Positions 1-10,200 of a DNA stretch of 39,395 bases are shown one piece after another (position 1 is the first letter of the stretch; each line of letters begins with the position of its first letter). The notes under the pieces are model-generated. The model worked only from the letters and a program-made list of their open reading frames with translations, did no database searches and had not been told where the DNA came from. The translations under genes were made by a program, and so were the position numbers. Source of the DNA: an uncultured Polaribacter sp. (GTDB lineage Bacteria; Bacteroidota; Bacteroidia; Flavobacteriales; Flavobacteriaceae); NCBI GenBank assembly GCA_947497755.1, contig CANMHT010000004.1, forward strand, positions 273,589-312,983. The letters run 5' to 3'.

Positions 1-3000
1 ATTATCTACAGAGAGTGTAACAGTAGGTTCAGGCAAAACATTGATGGTAAACGACTGTTGTACCGTGCCTCCATTACCATCATTGGCTTCTAACACAACA
101 GGATAATCTCCTGCTTGCCCTGTACTATCTCCTGTAAGCGTTGTTACTGCTGAAATCTTACGTATTTTATGATTCGATAGATCAGCAATATAGAGATTTC
201 CGAAACTGTCTACAACAATTCCTACAGGAGTATTAAAACTTGCAGATGTACCATTGCCATCTGTATTTCCTGCACTGCCTGTACCTGCAACCGTGGTCAC
301 ATCGCCATTGGGTGCTATCTTTCGTATTTTATGATTCGCTATATCAACAACATAGATATTACCTGAATCGTCTACAGCAACTCCAATAGGATTATTAAAA
401 CTTGCAGATGTACTATTGCCATCCATATTTCCTGAACTCCCTGTACCTGCAACCGTAGTCACATCGCCATTGGGTGCTATCTTTCGTATGGTATGATTAC
501 CTTGATCAGCTACAAACACATTCCCTGAAGCATCTATAGCAATTCCTCTAGGAAATCTAAAACTTGCAGCCGTACCATTGCCATTTGTATTTCCTGTACT
601 TCCTGAACCTGCAATCGTGGTCACATCACCATTGGGCGCTATTTTTCGTATGGTATGATTATTTTGATCAGCTACAAACATATTCCCTGAAGCATCTACA
701 GCAATTCCAGCAGGAGTATCAAAACTTGCAGCCGACCCATTACCATCTGTATTTCCTTTACTCCCTGTACCTGCAACCGTAGTCACATCGCCATTGGGTG
801 TTATCTTTCGTATTTTATGATTTCCTTGTTCAGTTACATACACATTCCCTGAATCATCTACAGCAATTCCAAAAGGGAAGTTAAAACTTGCAGCTGAGCC
901 ATTGCCATCTGTATTTCCTGCACTGCCTGAACCTGCAAAAGTGGTCACATCGCCATTGAGTGTTATTTTTCGTATAGTATGATTACTTGTATCAGCCACA
1001 TATACATTGCCTGAACCGTTTACAGCAACTCCAAAAGGAGCGTTAAAGCTTGCAGATGTAGCATTGCCATCTGTATTTCCTGCACTGCCTGAACCTGCAA
1101 AAGTGGTCACATCGCCACCTAGATTTGTTGTTAAACTCAACCAAGAAGGTTTGGTGGGTGCTGTGAGTGTTACATTGTCGCCATCTGCATCATTGGTTGT
1201 AATAGTATAGGTATAGGTATCTCCTTCATCTACAGTAGTAATCGCTGTAGAAGTAAAAGTTGGAGGAGTATTAACCGCTGTAAAAGTAGCAACTGAACTC
1301 TCTGTTGTTCCCACACTATTGATTGCATAAGCTGCAAAGCTGTAGGTACCGTTTACTGTTAATTCTGTAATAGCCTTATTAAAAGCTCCTGTGGTTCCAG
1401 ATACAACTACTTTTAGAACTGTAGTTCCGTTGACTTCTGCCACTGTTGGGGTGCTATCATCTGAGCTTAGTGCATAAACAAATCCTCGTTCTGTAATAGC
1501 TGCTCCCCCATCTGAACTCACGTTTCCATTTAAGGTAGCTCTAGTCCCTGTGATACTAGTGGCTGCACTAGAGCTTACTGTTGGTTTGGTGTTTACTGAA
1601 ATGGTAAACGATTGCTGTGCCGTACCTCCATTACCATCATTCGCTTCTAAAACAACAGGATGATCTCCTGCTTGCCCTGTACTATTTCCTGTAAGTGTTG
1701 CAAATGGTAGTGAAATCTTACGTATTTTATTATTACTTTGATCAGTCACATAGAGATTCTCTGAACCATCTAGAGCAACTCCATAAGGAACATAAAAACT
1801 TGCAGCCGTACCATTAGCATCTGTACTTCCTATGCTCCCAGTACCTGCAATTGTAGTCACATCGCCATTAGGGGCTATCTTTCGTATCTTACGATTACTA
1901 CCATCCGACACATAGAGATTCCCTGAACCATCTACAGCGACTCCATAAGGAAAATTAAAACTTGCAGATGTACCATTGCCATCCGTATTTCCTGCTGTTC
2001 CTGAACCTGCAAGTGTAGTTGCATCTCCATTGGGTGTTATTTTACGTATGTTATTATTACCTGTATCAGCCACATAAACATTCCCTGAACCATCTACAGC
2101 AATTCCCCAAGGAGAACTAAAATTTGCAGCCGTACCATTGCCATCTGTATTTCCTGGACTCCCTGAACCCGCAATTGTGGTCACATCTCCATTGGGTGTT
2201 ATCTTACGTATGTTATGATTAAATGCATCAACCACATAGAAATTTCCTGAGCCGTCTATAGCTAGTCCAGTAGGAGACTTAAAACTTGCAGACGTACCAT
2301 TGCCATCCGTATTTCCTAGGCTCCCTGAACCTGCAAATGTGGTCACATCTCCATTGGGTGTTATCTTACGTATGCTATGATTCCCTGTATCAGCAACATA
2401 CACATTGCCTGAATCATCTACAGCAATTCCCCAAGGAGAGTTAAAACTTGCAGACGTACCATTGCCGTCCATACTTCCTATAATACCTGAACCTGCAATT
2501 GTGGTCACATCACCATTGGGCGCTATCTTTCGTATTCTATGATTAAAAGCATCTGCCACATACACATTCCCTGAACCATCTACAGCTACTCCTGTAGGAG
2601 AATAAAAACTTGCAGCCGACCCATTGCCATCTGTACTTCCTGCACTTCCTGTACCTGCAACTGTGGTCACATCACCACCTGGAGCGGTTGTTAAATTCAA
2701 CCAAGAGGGTTTGGTAGGTGCTGTGATTGTTAGATTATCAGCATCTACATCATTGGTTGTAATAGTATAGATATAGGTATCTCCCTCATCTACAGCAGTA
2801 ATCGCTGAAGAAGTAAAAGTTGGAGGAGTGTTTATCGTTGTAAAAGTAGCAACTGAACTCTCTGTTGTTCCCACACTATTAATTGCATAGGCTGCAAAAC
2901 TGTAGGTACCGCTTACTGTTAACCCTGTAATTGCCTTATTAAAAGCTCCTGTGGTTCCAGATACAACTACTTTTATAACTGTGGTTCCGTTGACTTCTGC

Positions 3001-6000
3001 CACTGTTGGAGTACTATCATCTGAGCTTAGTGCATAAACAAATCCTCGTTCTGTAATAGCTGTTCCACCACCTGAACTAACATTTCCGTTTAAAGTAGCT
3101 TTTGTTGCTTTTATAGCTGTAGCTGTACTAGAACTTACTGTTGGTTTAGTGTTTACCGAAATAGTAAACGATTGTTGTACTGTACCTCCGTTACCATCAT
3201 TGGCTTCTAATACCACATTATGATTTCCAACATCAGTTGACGTTGGTGTACCTGTAAGTACTTGTTTTTGTTCAATTTTTCGAACACTGTTATTGCTATA
3301 ATCTGCTACATAGACATTATTTGATGCATCTACACTCACTCCTGCTGGGAAATTAAATTGAGCAATACTTCCTACACCATTTACAAGACCTGAGCTACCT
3401 GTTCCTGCTACTGTAGTTACTACTCCCGCAGGGCTTACTTTTCTAATACGCTTGTTGTTGAAATCTGCTACATAAATATTTCCAAAACTATCTATATCTA
3501 ATCCAAAAGGAGAACTAAATTGAGCAGCAGTTCCTGTACCATCTGCAAAACCTAATGTACTTCCCGCTAGCGTAGTTACCACTCCAGCTGAAGTTATTTT
3601 TCGAATGCGATGATTAAGTCTGTCAGCCACATAAACATTACCTGCTCCATCTACGGTTATTCCGAAAGGTTGGTTAAACTGTGCTGCTATTCCTGTGCCT
3701 TCGGCAAAACCAGCAACACCACTTCCTGCTAAAGTAGTCACTACTCCAGCAGCAGTTATTTTTCTAATACGATGATTTCCATTATCAGCCACGTATACAT
3801 TTCCTGATTTATCTACTGCTACTTCTGTTGGAGAATGAAATTGAGCAGCAGTTCCTATATCGTCTGTATAGCCTTGGCTACTTCCTGCCAAGGTAGTCAC
3901 TACTCCTGCTGGAGTTATTTTCCTGATTCGATGATTCTGGTTGTCTGCCACGTATACATTCCCTGAACCATCTATGGCTATTCCCCTGGGATCATTAAAT
4001 TGAGCTGTAGCTCCTGTACCATTTGCAAAACCTACTGTACTTCCCGCCAGCGTAGTTACTATTCCTGTAGGGCTGATTTTTCTTATTTGGTGGTTAAATA
4101 AGTCTGCAATATATACATTCCCTGATGCGTCTACGGCTACCCCGTAAGGTCGATTAAATTTTGCAGCGGTACCAGTAGCATTCAAAAAACCAGCAGTACC
4201 ATCTCCAGCCAACGTACTCACTGTTACATTAGTATCTAATGCTAACCAACTAGGTTTGGTAGGTGCTGTAACAACAACAGCATCTCCATCTGCATCATTA
4301 GTGGTAATTGTATAGGTATAAGTATCATTTTCATTTGCTGTTGTAACAGCAGTTGAAGTAAATGTTGGTGATGTATTAATGGTTGTGAACGTTTGTATAG
4401 TACTTTCTGTGGTTCCTGCTCCGTTTGTTGCAAAAGCAACATATGCATATTCTCTATTCCCTACTAAACCTGTTAGTGTTGTATTATAATTTCCTGTTGT
4501 ACCTGTAGAAACTATTTTAATTACGGTTGTTCCATTCACTTCTGCAACAGTAGGTGTCGCATCATTGGAAGTTAATGCATAGACAAAACCTCTTTCTGTA
4601 ATTGTATTATTTCCATCTGAAGTAACATTTCCACTTACCATTGCTCCATTTCCTGTAATTGAGGTTGCAGCTGAGTTGGTTACTGTAGGAGCTATTGATG
4701 TATATGCAATAACTACATCATCACTTGATATTGGACAAGTACTATTGCTGCTTGTCCATCGAAAAGTATAACTTCCTACAAGATTGACTGTAGCTGTAGA
4801 AGTAGGACTATTAGCATCTCCAAAGCTAACAACACCAGGGCCTGCTACCTGTGTCCATGTTCCTGTTGTGTTCAATCCTGAAACAGCATTTCCAGCAAGG
4901 GTAGCTGTACCTGCAATATTGTTTTGATCAGGACCCGCTGCTGCTACTGTAGGGTTATCAAGTAAAGTAATCACCACATCATCGGTACTTTCCGAAACAC
5001 CTCCATTGTCAATCATCCAACGTAAGGTATAAGCTGTATTTATTGTACCTGAAAAACTTGATGTTGGGCTATTGACCCCTCCAAATGACCCTCCAGTTCC
5101 ACTAATGATACTCCAAGTACCACTTTCACCTCCATTAGGTGAATTTCCTCCTAAGAAGGTAGAAGTACCACATACGTTTTGATCAGCTCCTGCTGATGCA
5201 GCTGTGATTTCATTATCAAAGTTGGTTACTGAAACGGTTTTATTGGCTGCTCCATCAAAGGCATCGTCTGTTAGTGCTGCATCGATTGACAAGGTAACAT
5301 TGTAACTTGGTGAACCATCAGTAATTGCATCATCTAATCCGGTTACTGTTACTGTTTGTGCTACATTCCAGTTAGCGGTCGTAAAGGTTAATGTAGATTT
5401 GTCTATTGTACCTTCGGTTACATCTCCACTACTTAGATTAATAACCACATTGCTATTAGGTTGCGAGTTTAATGCTACTGTAAAAGTATCAGTTGTACCA
5501 TTTTCATTTGTTGATGTTGAACCTCCGCTCTCTACTACTATAAAACCACCGCCCAGAGTAGTTACATCTACTTTTGTTGGTGTAGCCTGTATATTTGGTG
5601 TTCCTTCATCATCTTCAGCAACCACATATACATCATAGGCTGTATTTAATGTTAATCCTGTAACGTTAAATGCATTGGTAAAACCACCTGTAGTTACAGC
5701 TGCATTACCACTTTTTATTTGCCCAGAGCCTCCACTTCCTATTCCTGCTTTCACTTCTGCTGAAGTAGGTGCAGTAGCTCCATCGGCTAGGACTACATAG
5801 TAAATAGTTCCTGCTTCATCAATGTCTGTATTTAAGGTAAAACTTGTTGTAGCAATATTTGCTGACGACGGTGTGCTATTCTCAAATACTGGTGGAGTTT
5901 TGTCTAGTGTTGTTACTTTCATCCATAGATCTCCGGGAAATTCGAGTGCCACGGTCCAAGCACTTCCACCTGCGTAGGTTGCAAAGGGATAATACGCACA

Positions 6001-6342
6001 AGTTACGTCAGTGATAGCAGTATACTGCTGTCCTTGCACAATGTCAATAGGAGTGGTTAGCACAATTTCTTGTTCGCCTGCACCCACATTAAAGGGTTGT
6101 GTATGTATAGGTGTACCCGAACCCGTGTGCCCTGCATAAATCTTTAATGTACCTGTGGATGCTACTTGAAACTCAAAACTCAAAGCAGTCCATTTGGTAG
6201 TTTTAGTAGCTGTAAAAGATTGCCCAGCATTTGTTAAATTCCCCTTAAATGTATTATGGTTTATTAATATCTCTCCATCTTGAAATGAAAATACAACGTA
6301 AGGGATTGCTAGCAGAAAGCTTAAAAGTAAAATTTTCTTCAT
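1..6342 (-). CDS. Giant secreted NHL-repeat beta-propeller protein, 3' end beyond window
   Basis: Reading frame opens at ATG 6342 and stays open for 2114 codons to the left edge, so the C-terminus is not seen. Residues 1-20 form a signal peptide (MKKILLLSFLLAIPYVVFS). Then come a beta-rich N-terminal domain (about 22-140), a fibronectin-III-like domain (about 145-240), a Calx-beta-like domain (about 245-375) and two PKD/Ig-like domains. The rest is a module of about 515-520 residues (Ig/FnIII-like linker plus six NHL repeats) present three times. NHL blocks lie at about residues 711-1030, 1222-1550 and 1745-2065, and each repeat carries a GVAVDASGNVYIAD-like core. Eighteen NHL repeats would make three six-bladed propellers. 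It is likely an exported surface adhesin or sugar/protein-binding protein; a T9SS C-terminal domain is expected but lies outside the window. The kinase and LytTR regulator genes sit directly upstream, with a phased repeat array between. Confidence 0.9.
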   Translation of the reverse strand, partial: MKKILLLSFLLAIPYVVFSFQDGEILINHNTFKGNLTNAGQSFTATKTTKWTALSFEFQVASTGTLKIYAGHTGSGTPIHTQPFNVGAGEQEIVLTTPIDIVQGQQYTAITDVTCAYYPFATYAGGSAWTVALEFPGDLWMKVTTLDKTPPVFENSTPSSANIATTSFTLNTDIDEAGTIYYVVLADGATAPTSAEVKAGIGSGGSGQIKSGNAAVTTGGFTNAFNVTGLTLNTAYDVYVVAEDDEGTPNIQATPTKVDVTTLGGGFIVVESGGSTSTNENGTTDTFTVALNSQPNSNVVINLSSGDVTEGTIDKSTLTFTTANWNVAQTVTVTGLDDAITDGSPSYNVTLSIDAALTDDAFDGAANKTVSVTNFDNEITAASAGADQNVCGTSTFLGGNSPNGGESGTWSIISGTGGSFGGVNSPTSSFSGTINTAYTLRWMIDNGGVSESTDDVVITLLDNPTVAAAGPDQNNIAGTATLAGNAVSGLNTTGTWTQVAGPGVVSFGDANSPTSTATVNLVGSYTFRWTSSNSTCPISSDDVVIAYTSIAPTVTNSAATSITGNGAMVSGNVTSDGNNTITERGFVYALTSNDATPTVAEVNGTTVIKIVSTGTTGNYNTTLTGLVGNREYAYVAFATNGAGTTESTIQTFTTINTSPTFTSTAVTTANENDTYTYTITTNDADGDAVVVTAPTKPSWLALDTNVTVSTLAGDGTAGFLNATGTAAKFNRPYGVAVDASGNVYIADLFNHQIRKISPTGIVTTLAGSTVGFANGTGATAQFNDPRGIAIDGSGNVYVADNQNHRIRKITPAGVVTTLAGSSQGYTDDIGTAAQFHSPTEVAVDKSGNVYVADNGNHRIRKITAAGVVTTLAGSGVAGFAEGTGIAAQFNQPFGITVDGAGNVYVADRLNHRIRKITSAGVVTTLAGSTLGFADGTGTAAQFSSPFGLDIDSFGNIYVADFNNKRIRKVSPAGVVTTVAGTGSSGLVNGVGSIAQFNFPAGVSVDASNNVYVADYSNNSVRKIEQKQVLTGTPTSTDVGNHNVVLEANDGNGGTVQQSFTISVNTKPTVSSSTATAIKATKATLNGNVSSGGGTAITERGFVYALSSDDSTPTVAEVNGTTVIKVVVSGTTGAFNKAITGLTVSGTYSFAAYAINSVGTTESSVATFTTINTPPTFTSSAITAVDEGDTYIYTITTNDVDADNLTITAPTKPSWLNLTTAPGGDVTTVAGTGSAGSTDGNGSAASFYSPTGVAVDGSGNVYVADAFNHRIRKIAPNGDVTTIAGSGIIGSMDGNGTSASFNSPWGIAVDDSGNVYVADTGNHSIRKITPNGDVTTFAGSGSLGNTDGNGTSASFKSPTGLAIDGSGNFYVVDAFNHNIRKITPNGDVTTIAGSGSPGNTDGNGTAANFSSPWGIAVDGSGNVYVADTGNNNIRKITPNGDATTLAGSGTAGNTDGNGTSASFNFPYGVAVDGSGNLYVSDGSNRKIRKIAPNGDVTTIAGTGSIGSTDANGTAASFYVPYGVALDGSENLYVTDQSNNKIRKISLPFATLTGNSTGQAGDHPVVLEANDGNGGTAQQSFTISVNTKPTVSSSAATSITGTRATLNGNVSSDGGAAITERGFVYALSSDDSTPTVAEVNGTTVLKVVVSGTTGAFNKAITELTVNGTYSFAAYAINSVGTTESSVATFTAVNTPPTFTSTAITTVDEGDTYTYTITTNDADGDNVTLTAPTKPSWLSLTTNLGGDVTTFAGSGSAGNTDGNATSASFNAPFGVAVNGSGNVYVADTSNHTIRKITLNGDVTTFAGSGSAGNTDGNGSAASFNFPFGIAVDDSGNVYVTEQGNHKIRKITPNGDVTTVAGTGSKGNTDGNGSAASFDTPAGIAVDASGNMFVADQNNHTIRKIAPNGDVTTIAGSGSTGNTNGNGTAASFRFPRGIAIDASGNVFVADQGNHTIRKIAPNGDVTTVAGTGSSGNMDGNSTSASFNNPIGVAVDDSGNIYVVDIANHKIRKIAPNGDVTTVAGTGSAGNTDGNGTSASFNTPVGIVVDSFGNLYIADLSNHKIRKISAVTTLTGDSTGQAGDYPVVLEANDGNGGTVQQSFTINVLPEPTVTLSVDN
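150..4212 (-). repeat. Three-fold in-gene duplication: propeller modules of 1545-1560 bp
   Basis: The same landmark (ggtttggt, end of the Ig-like linker) occurs at 1148-1155, 2708-2715 and 4253-4260, that is 1560 and 1545 bp apart, both multiples of three. The two left copies are nearly identical over long stretches of the linker (about 1140-1700 versus 2700-3260); the right copy is clearly more diverged. Each module holds six NHL repeats of about 53-54 codons. Confidence 0.85.
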
Positions 6343-6400
6343 AAGTATTTGATTAAGTCTATTTTGCAAGTTTGGGGACTTACACGTTAATGTTCTGTCA

Positions 6401-6408
6401 TAAAAATA
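6401..6408 (-). promoter_or_regulatory. Possible -7 element of the NHL giant gene
   Basis: On the minus strand this reads TATTTTTA, one base from the Bacteroidota -7 consensus TAnnTTTG. It is about 60 bp upstream of the ATG at 6342 and just downstream of the direct-repeat array, the geometry expected for an activated promoter. Weak on its own because the region is A/T-rich. Confidence 0.3.
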
Positions 6409-6437
6409 GTTTGCAGGAGAAGAGAGCGAAAAAAAAT

Positions 6438-6510
6438 GTCATGAATTCATCTTTTTTTGTCGTGAATCAATTTCTTTTTTCGTGAATTTGTGGTTTTTCG
6501 TCGTGAACTG
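6438..6510. promoter_or_regulatory. Array of four direct repeats phased at 20-21 bp (putative LytTR operator)
   Basis: On the plus strand the core TC(G/A)TGAA occurs four times, with TGAA at 6442, 6463, 6483 and 6504 (spacings 21, 20, 21). In the direction of transcription the consensus is about RWTTCACGAMA. The array fills the space between the stop codon of the LytTR regulator (6514) and the start of the NHL giant gene (6342). LytTR-domain regulators are known to bind direct repeats of about 9-10 bp separated by about 11-12 bp, on one face of the helix, so this is a strong candidate operator for the neighbouring regulator. The repeats are seen directly; the binding is inferred. Confidence 0.7.
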
Positions 6511-6513
6511 ACT

Positions 6514-7179
6514 TTAAAAAAGTTCTGATTTTACTTTTGGTAAATATGAATTTGAGATGGGAACTTCTATGTCTTGAATCTTTACCACTTTATTAGAAAA
6601 TCCAGATACAAAGTTTTTGTTGATGATATAAGATCTGTGTATTTGAACAAAATCTTCTGTAACCATTTCCAAAAATTCTTGTACGGTAGCTCTAATCATT
6701 TTTTTACCATCGCGAAGGTATAGTACTAAATAATGATCTTCTTTTTTGGCATATAAAATATTGTTAACTTTTACTTTTACCATAAAGTTTTTGTCTTTAA
6801 TCAACAATTCTTTACTTGACTCTAATTTATTTTTAGCCAATTCCAAGGCAATCATCAGGTCTTTTTCCTGAAATGGTTTTTGTAGATAACTTATTGGGTC
6901 AGTTTGCACAGCATCTTTTATATTTTTCTGATCGGAAAAAGCAGTCAAATAAATAATTGGAATGTCTAACTGATTGCCTAACCAAATTCCTGTTTTATCT
7001 CCATCTACTCGTATGTCTAAAAAAACAAGATCGGGCATTAATAGTTTAATTTCTTCCAAAGCTTTCTCTGCGTTAGATTGTACTCCACACACATTACAAT
7101 TGAGTGATTCTAGTGTTTGCTTTAACACTTCTTGTGTGATGAACTCATCTTCTAAAATATAAACTCGCAAAGATTTCAT
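6514..7179 (-). CDS. LytTR-family two-component response regulator
   Basis: 221 residues. Receiver domain at about 1-120, with acidic pocket E10-D11, phospho-acceptor D55 (in LVFLDIR), T79 and K101. LytTR DNA-binding domain at about 130-220, with the typical FVQIHRSYIIN segment near its middle. It lies 108 bp downstream of the histidine kinase gene on the same strand and is very probably its cognate partner. Phosphorylation should raise DNA binding. The four phased repeats immediately beyond its stop codon make the giant NHL gene the likeliest target. The family call is secure; the target is inference. Confidence 0.95.
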   Translation of the reverse strand: MKSLRVYILEDEFITQEVLKQTLESLNCNVCGVQSNAEKALEEIKLLMPDLVFLDIRVDGDKTGIWLGNQLDIPIIYLTAFSDQKNIKDAVQTDPISYLQKPFQEKDLMIALELAKNKLESSKELLIKDKNFMVKVKVNNILYAKKEDHYLVLYLRDGKKMIRATVQEFLEMVTEDFVQIHRSYIINKNFVSGFSNKVVKIQDIEVPISNSYLPKVKSELF

Positions 7180-7287
7180 AAGGCTGGTTGGAAATAAATA
7201 AACGTAAAAATTACCATTTTTTTCTTCTTTTGCATCAATTTGTCGTAAAACCCCACATTTTTGTCGCTAAATAAGTTTTCTTTAATC

Positions 7288-10200
7288 TCATTCAAATTTT
7301 GGAAAGACCAATTCTAATTTAAAACTTCCATCTTCTTGTATGGTCTCTTTTCCTTTTAACTGCAATATCATCATCGAAATAATCTTCATCCCCATAGAAA
7401 TATGCTCTACTGGTTTTTCTTTAAACACACCACTATCTGTATATAAAAATATATAATTAGACTTTCCTTCCTGGAATTCAACATAAATACTCGGGTTCTC
7501 TGTAGCATCAAATGCGTGTTTGTGAGAATTGTTAATCAACTCGTTTAAGATTAACGCTAACGGAATAGCTTTGTCCATGGAAAGTTTTACAAAAGCTATA
7601 TCTAATTGATATTTCACAGGTTCTGAAAACAATGTTTTGTTGTACGAAATGATGTCGTTAAAATATTCTTCTACAACGATCTCTTCTTGACTATCTCCTT
7701 TGTATAGAATATTATGAATTCCTGCAATGGACTCAATTCTTCCCTGACTTTCTTGCAATTTGGATTTTAATTCTTGATCGTTACTATTAAAAGCCTGCAA
7801 ACTCAATAATCCAGAAACTACTTGTAGATTGTTCTTGATTCGATGATGAATTTCCATCATCATTGCCTCCTTAATCTTCGTTTCATTAATTGCTATTTGG
7901 TTTGTTGCGTATAATTTCTGCCTAGATTTAAACTGATAAAACAAATAAGTAAAAATAATGATGATGACAAGAATAATTAGCAAAGTGAACCACCACGTTT
8001 TGTAAAATATTTGTTGAGATACAACTCTTAACTCCAGGGTTTTTCCTAACCTTTTATTAATTGAATTTAAAATCTCTACTTGAAGTGTGTAATGACCTGA
8101 AGATAAACTTGGAAATTCTATTTCATTTTCAATTTTAAGTTTTCTCCATGAAGGGATTCTTTCTTCTGAGTTATTAATGAGTCTATACCTATAATTAAAA
8201 TTTGTATGATTAATAACATTTGCTACGGCTATTTTCACATTAAATCTTCTGTTGTATGGTGGCAATGTGATTTTTGTAAGTGAATTCAGATATGAAGGTT
8301 TCGTTTTGGTTTGCCATTGATCATTCTTAATGTCGAAGAAAGAAAGTGAACCAAATTGTAGCTGTATACTATCTATAGTTGTACTTGATTCTCTTAACTC
8401 ATACGGGTTAAAATAATTTAATCCATTCAAAGTTCCCATAAAAATATTCCCTTTTGAGTCGATAGTAGTACTATAACGGTTACCTTCTAATTCGTAAATC
8501 CCATCTTTTTTAGTGTATCTTTTTTCAAATTTAGTGACAGGATCATATGCTATAATACCTGCAAAGGTATTCATCCAAACAACTTTAGTAGTATCAGAAA
8601 CGACACCAACTATTGAAGTCTTTAGAGCGTCTTCATAGAAGCTTGTAAATTGCTTATTTTTTGTATCGAAGCTGTACACTTTACCATGCTTGGTAGTTAC
8701 TAATAAACCATGATTTTGATCAAAGTTAACAGCGAGTAAATTTGTTGGTTCTTCGTTTTTCGGAATATAAAAGCTTGTGTTTCCATTATAATATTCAAAC
8801 AAGCCTTGATTCATAGTAACTGCATATAGTGTTTTTGAATCGGAAGCAAATTCTCTAACATAATCTGTTATCCCTTCTACTTTAAAATGCTGTTTGCTTT
8901 GTAAACTAAACTTATAAATACCTTCAGATCTAAGACTTCCTTTAAAAATAGTGTCTCCTATCTTTATAATTTCTTCACTCAATTTATTTAGCGGATACTT
9001 TTCCAAAACTTTATAATCCTTATCTACCTTATAAAGATTATAATGGCTGTTGAATATATAGTCATTTTCAATGGTAAAAATATCTCTAGGGTATTCCATT
9101 GGGAACTCCTTATTTTTATATGTAATCTGTATTTTCTCTTGTGTTTTATTTAAAGTATTGAGTTTAAAAAAGCCTTTTACGTCAGTGCTAACAATATATT
9201 CATTGTCAGCTACTTCTTTAACAACACGAATGCTTTCATCTTTAAAATAGGTTTCAATAGTTGATTGATTTAATTGAATATATTCTAAAGTATTTTGATA
9301 AAAAAGGATTAATTCTTTATTAAGATTTTTTGAAGTCAGACTAGTAAAATAAGGAACCTCTACTTCACCTATGGACACAGGTTTATTTTTTAAATCTACA
9401 TATTTTACCTTGTAATGCGATTGATTTTTTTCTACATAAACATACTTATCGTTTTTATTCAAATAAAATACAAATTCACCTCTATTTCTTTTTAGAAATT
9501 TCAAAGCTTCAACTTCTATTAGCTTTAACTCTTCTTCATCCAATTTAAAAATATCTTTATTCGAATTTTTAAAATAAGTAGTATCTCTATATACAAATGA
9601 ATGATGCAAAAAAAGCTTTTCCTTTATGGGGCTTTTTGTTGCATAATCATCTTGTGTAATTTTTTTAATTATTTCACCTTCATCATTAATTAAAAATGAT
9701 GTAGAAGGTGGGAAATTTATAATAGAAATTTTTCCTTTATATGGAGAGAAATATGGGTCTAAATGAAAATCATCATCATCAATTGTTCCTGTACCTGTCT
9801 TAATGAGATTATCACCTTCCAGTTTATATAGAAACACCTCTCTATTTTTCCCAAACATTAAGAAAAGCGTATCGTTTAAAACAAAATGTCCATATCTTCT
9901 ATAAGCAGAAAGTGAATCATACGCTTTGATTTTGGAGAACTTTAGAGTAGTAGTGTTTATTTTATATAATTCTATCTTATCATTTGTATACTGAACATAT
10001 GCATATACATTTCCTAAGTTGTTATAATCTAACATCCATAAATTAGAAACAGTATATTCAAATTTTGGCAATGTTACATCATAAAAATTAACACCATCAA
10101 ACCGTTGGATTATATATTTATCACTGTCTAATTTGAATTGATTTCCCTCAACTTTTCTCCCTGCAATCCATAGCCATCCAAATTCATCATATGTAGTATA

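Noticed and set aside
4242..4448. Minus-strand 68-codon frame inside the NHL gene
   Set aside because: Out of frame with the long open frame that runs from 6342 to the edge; a Gln/Leu-rich shadow of repeated ACA/GCA codons.
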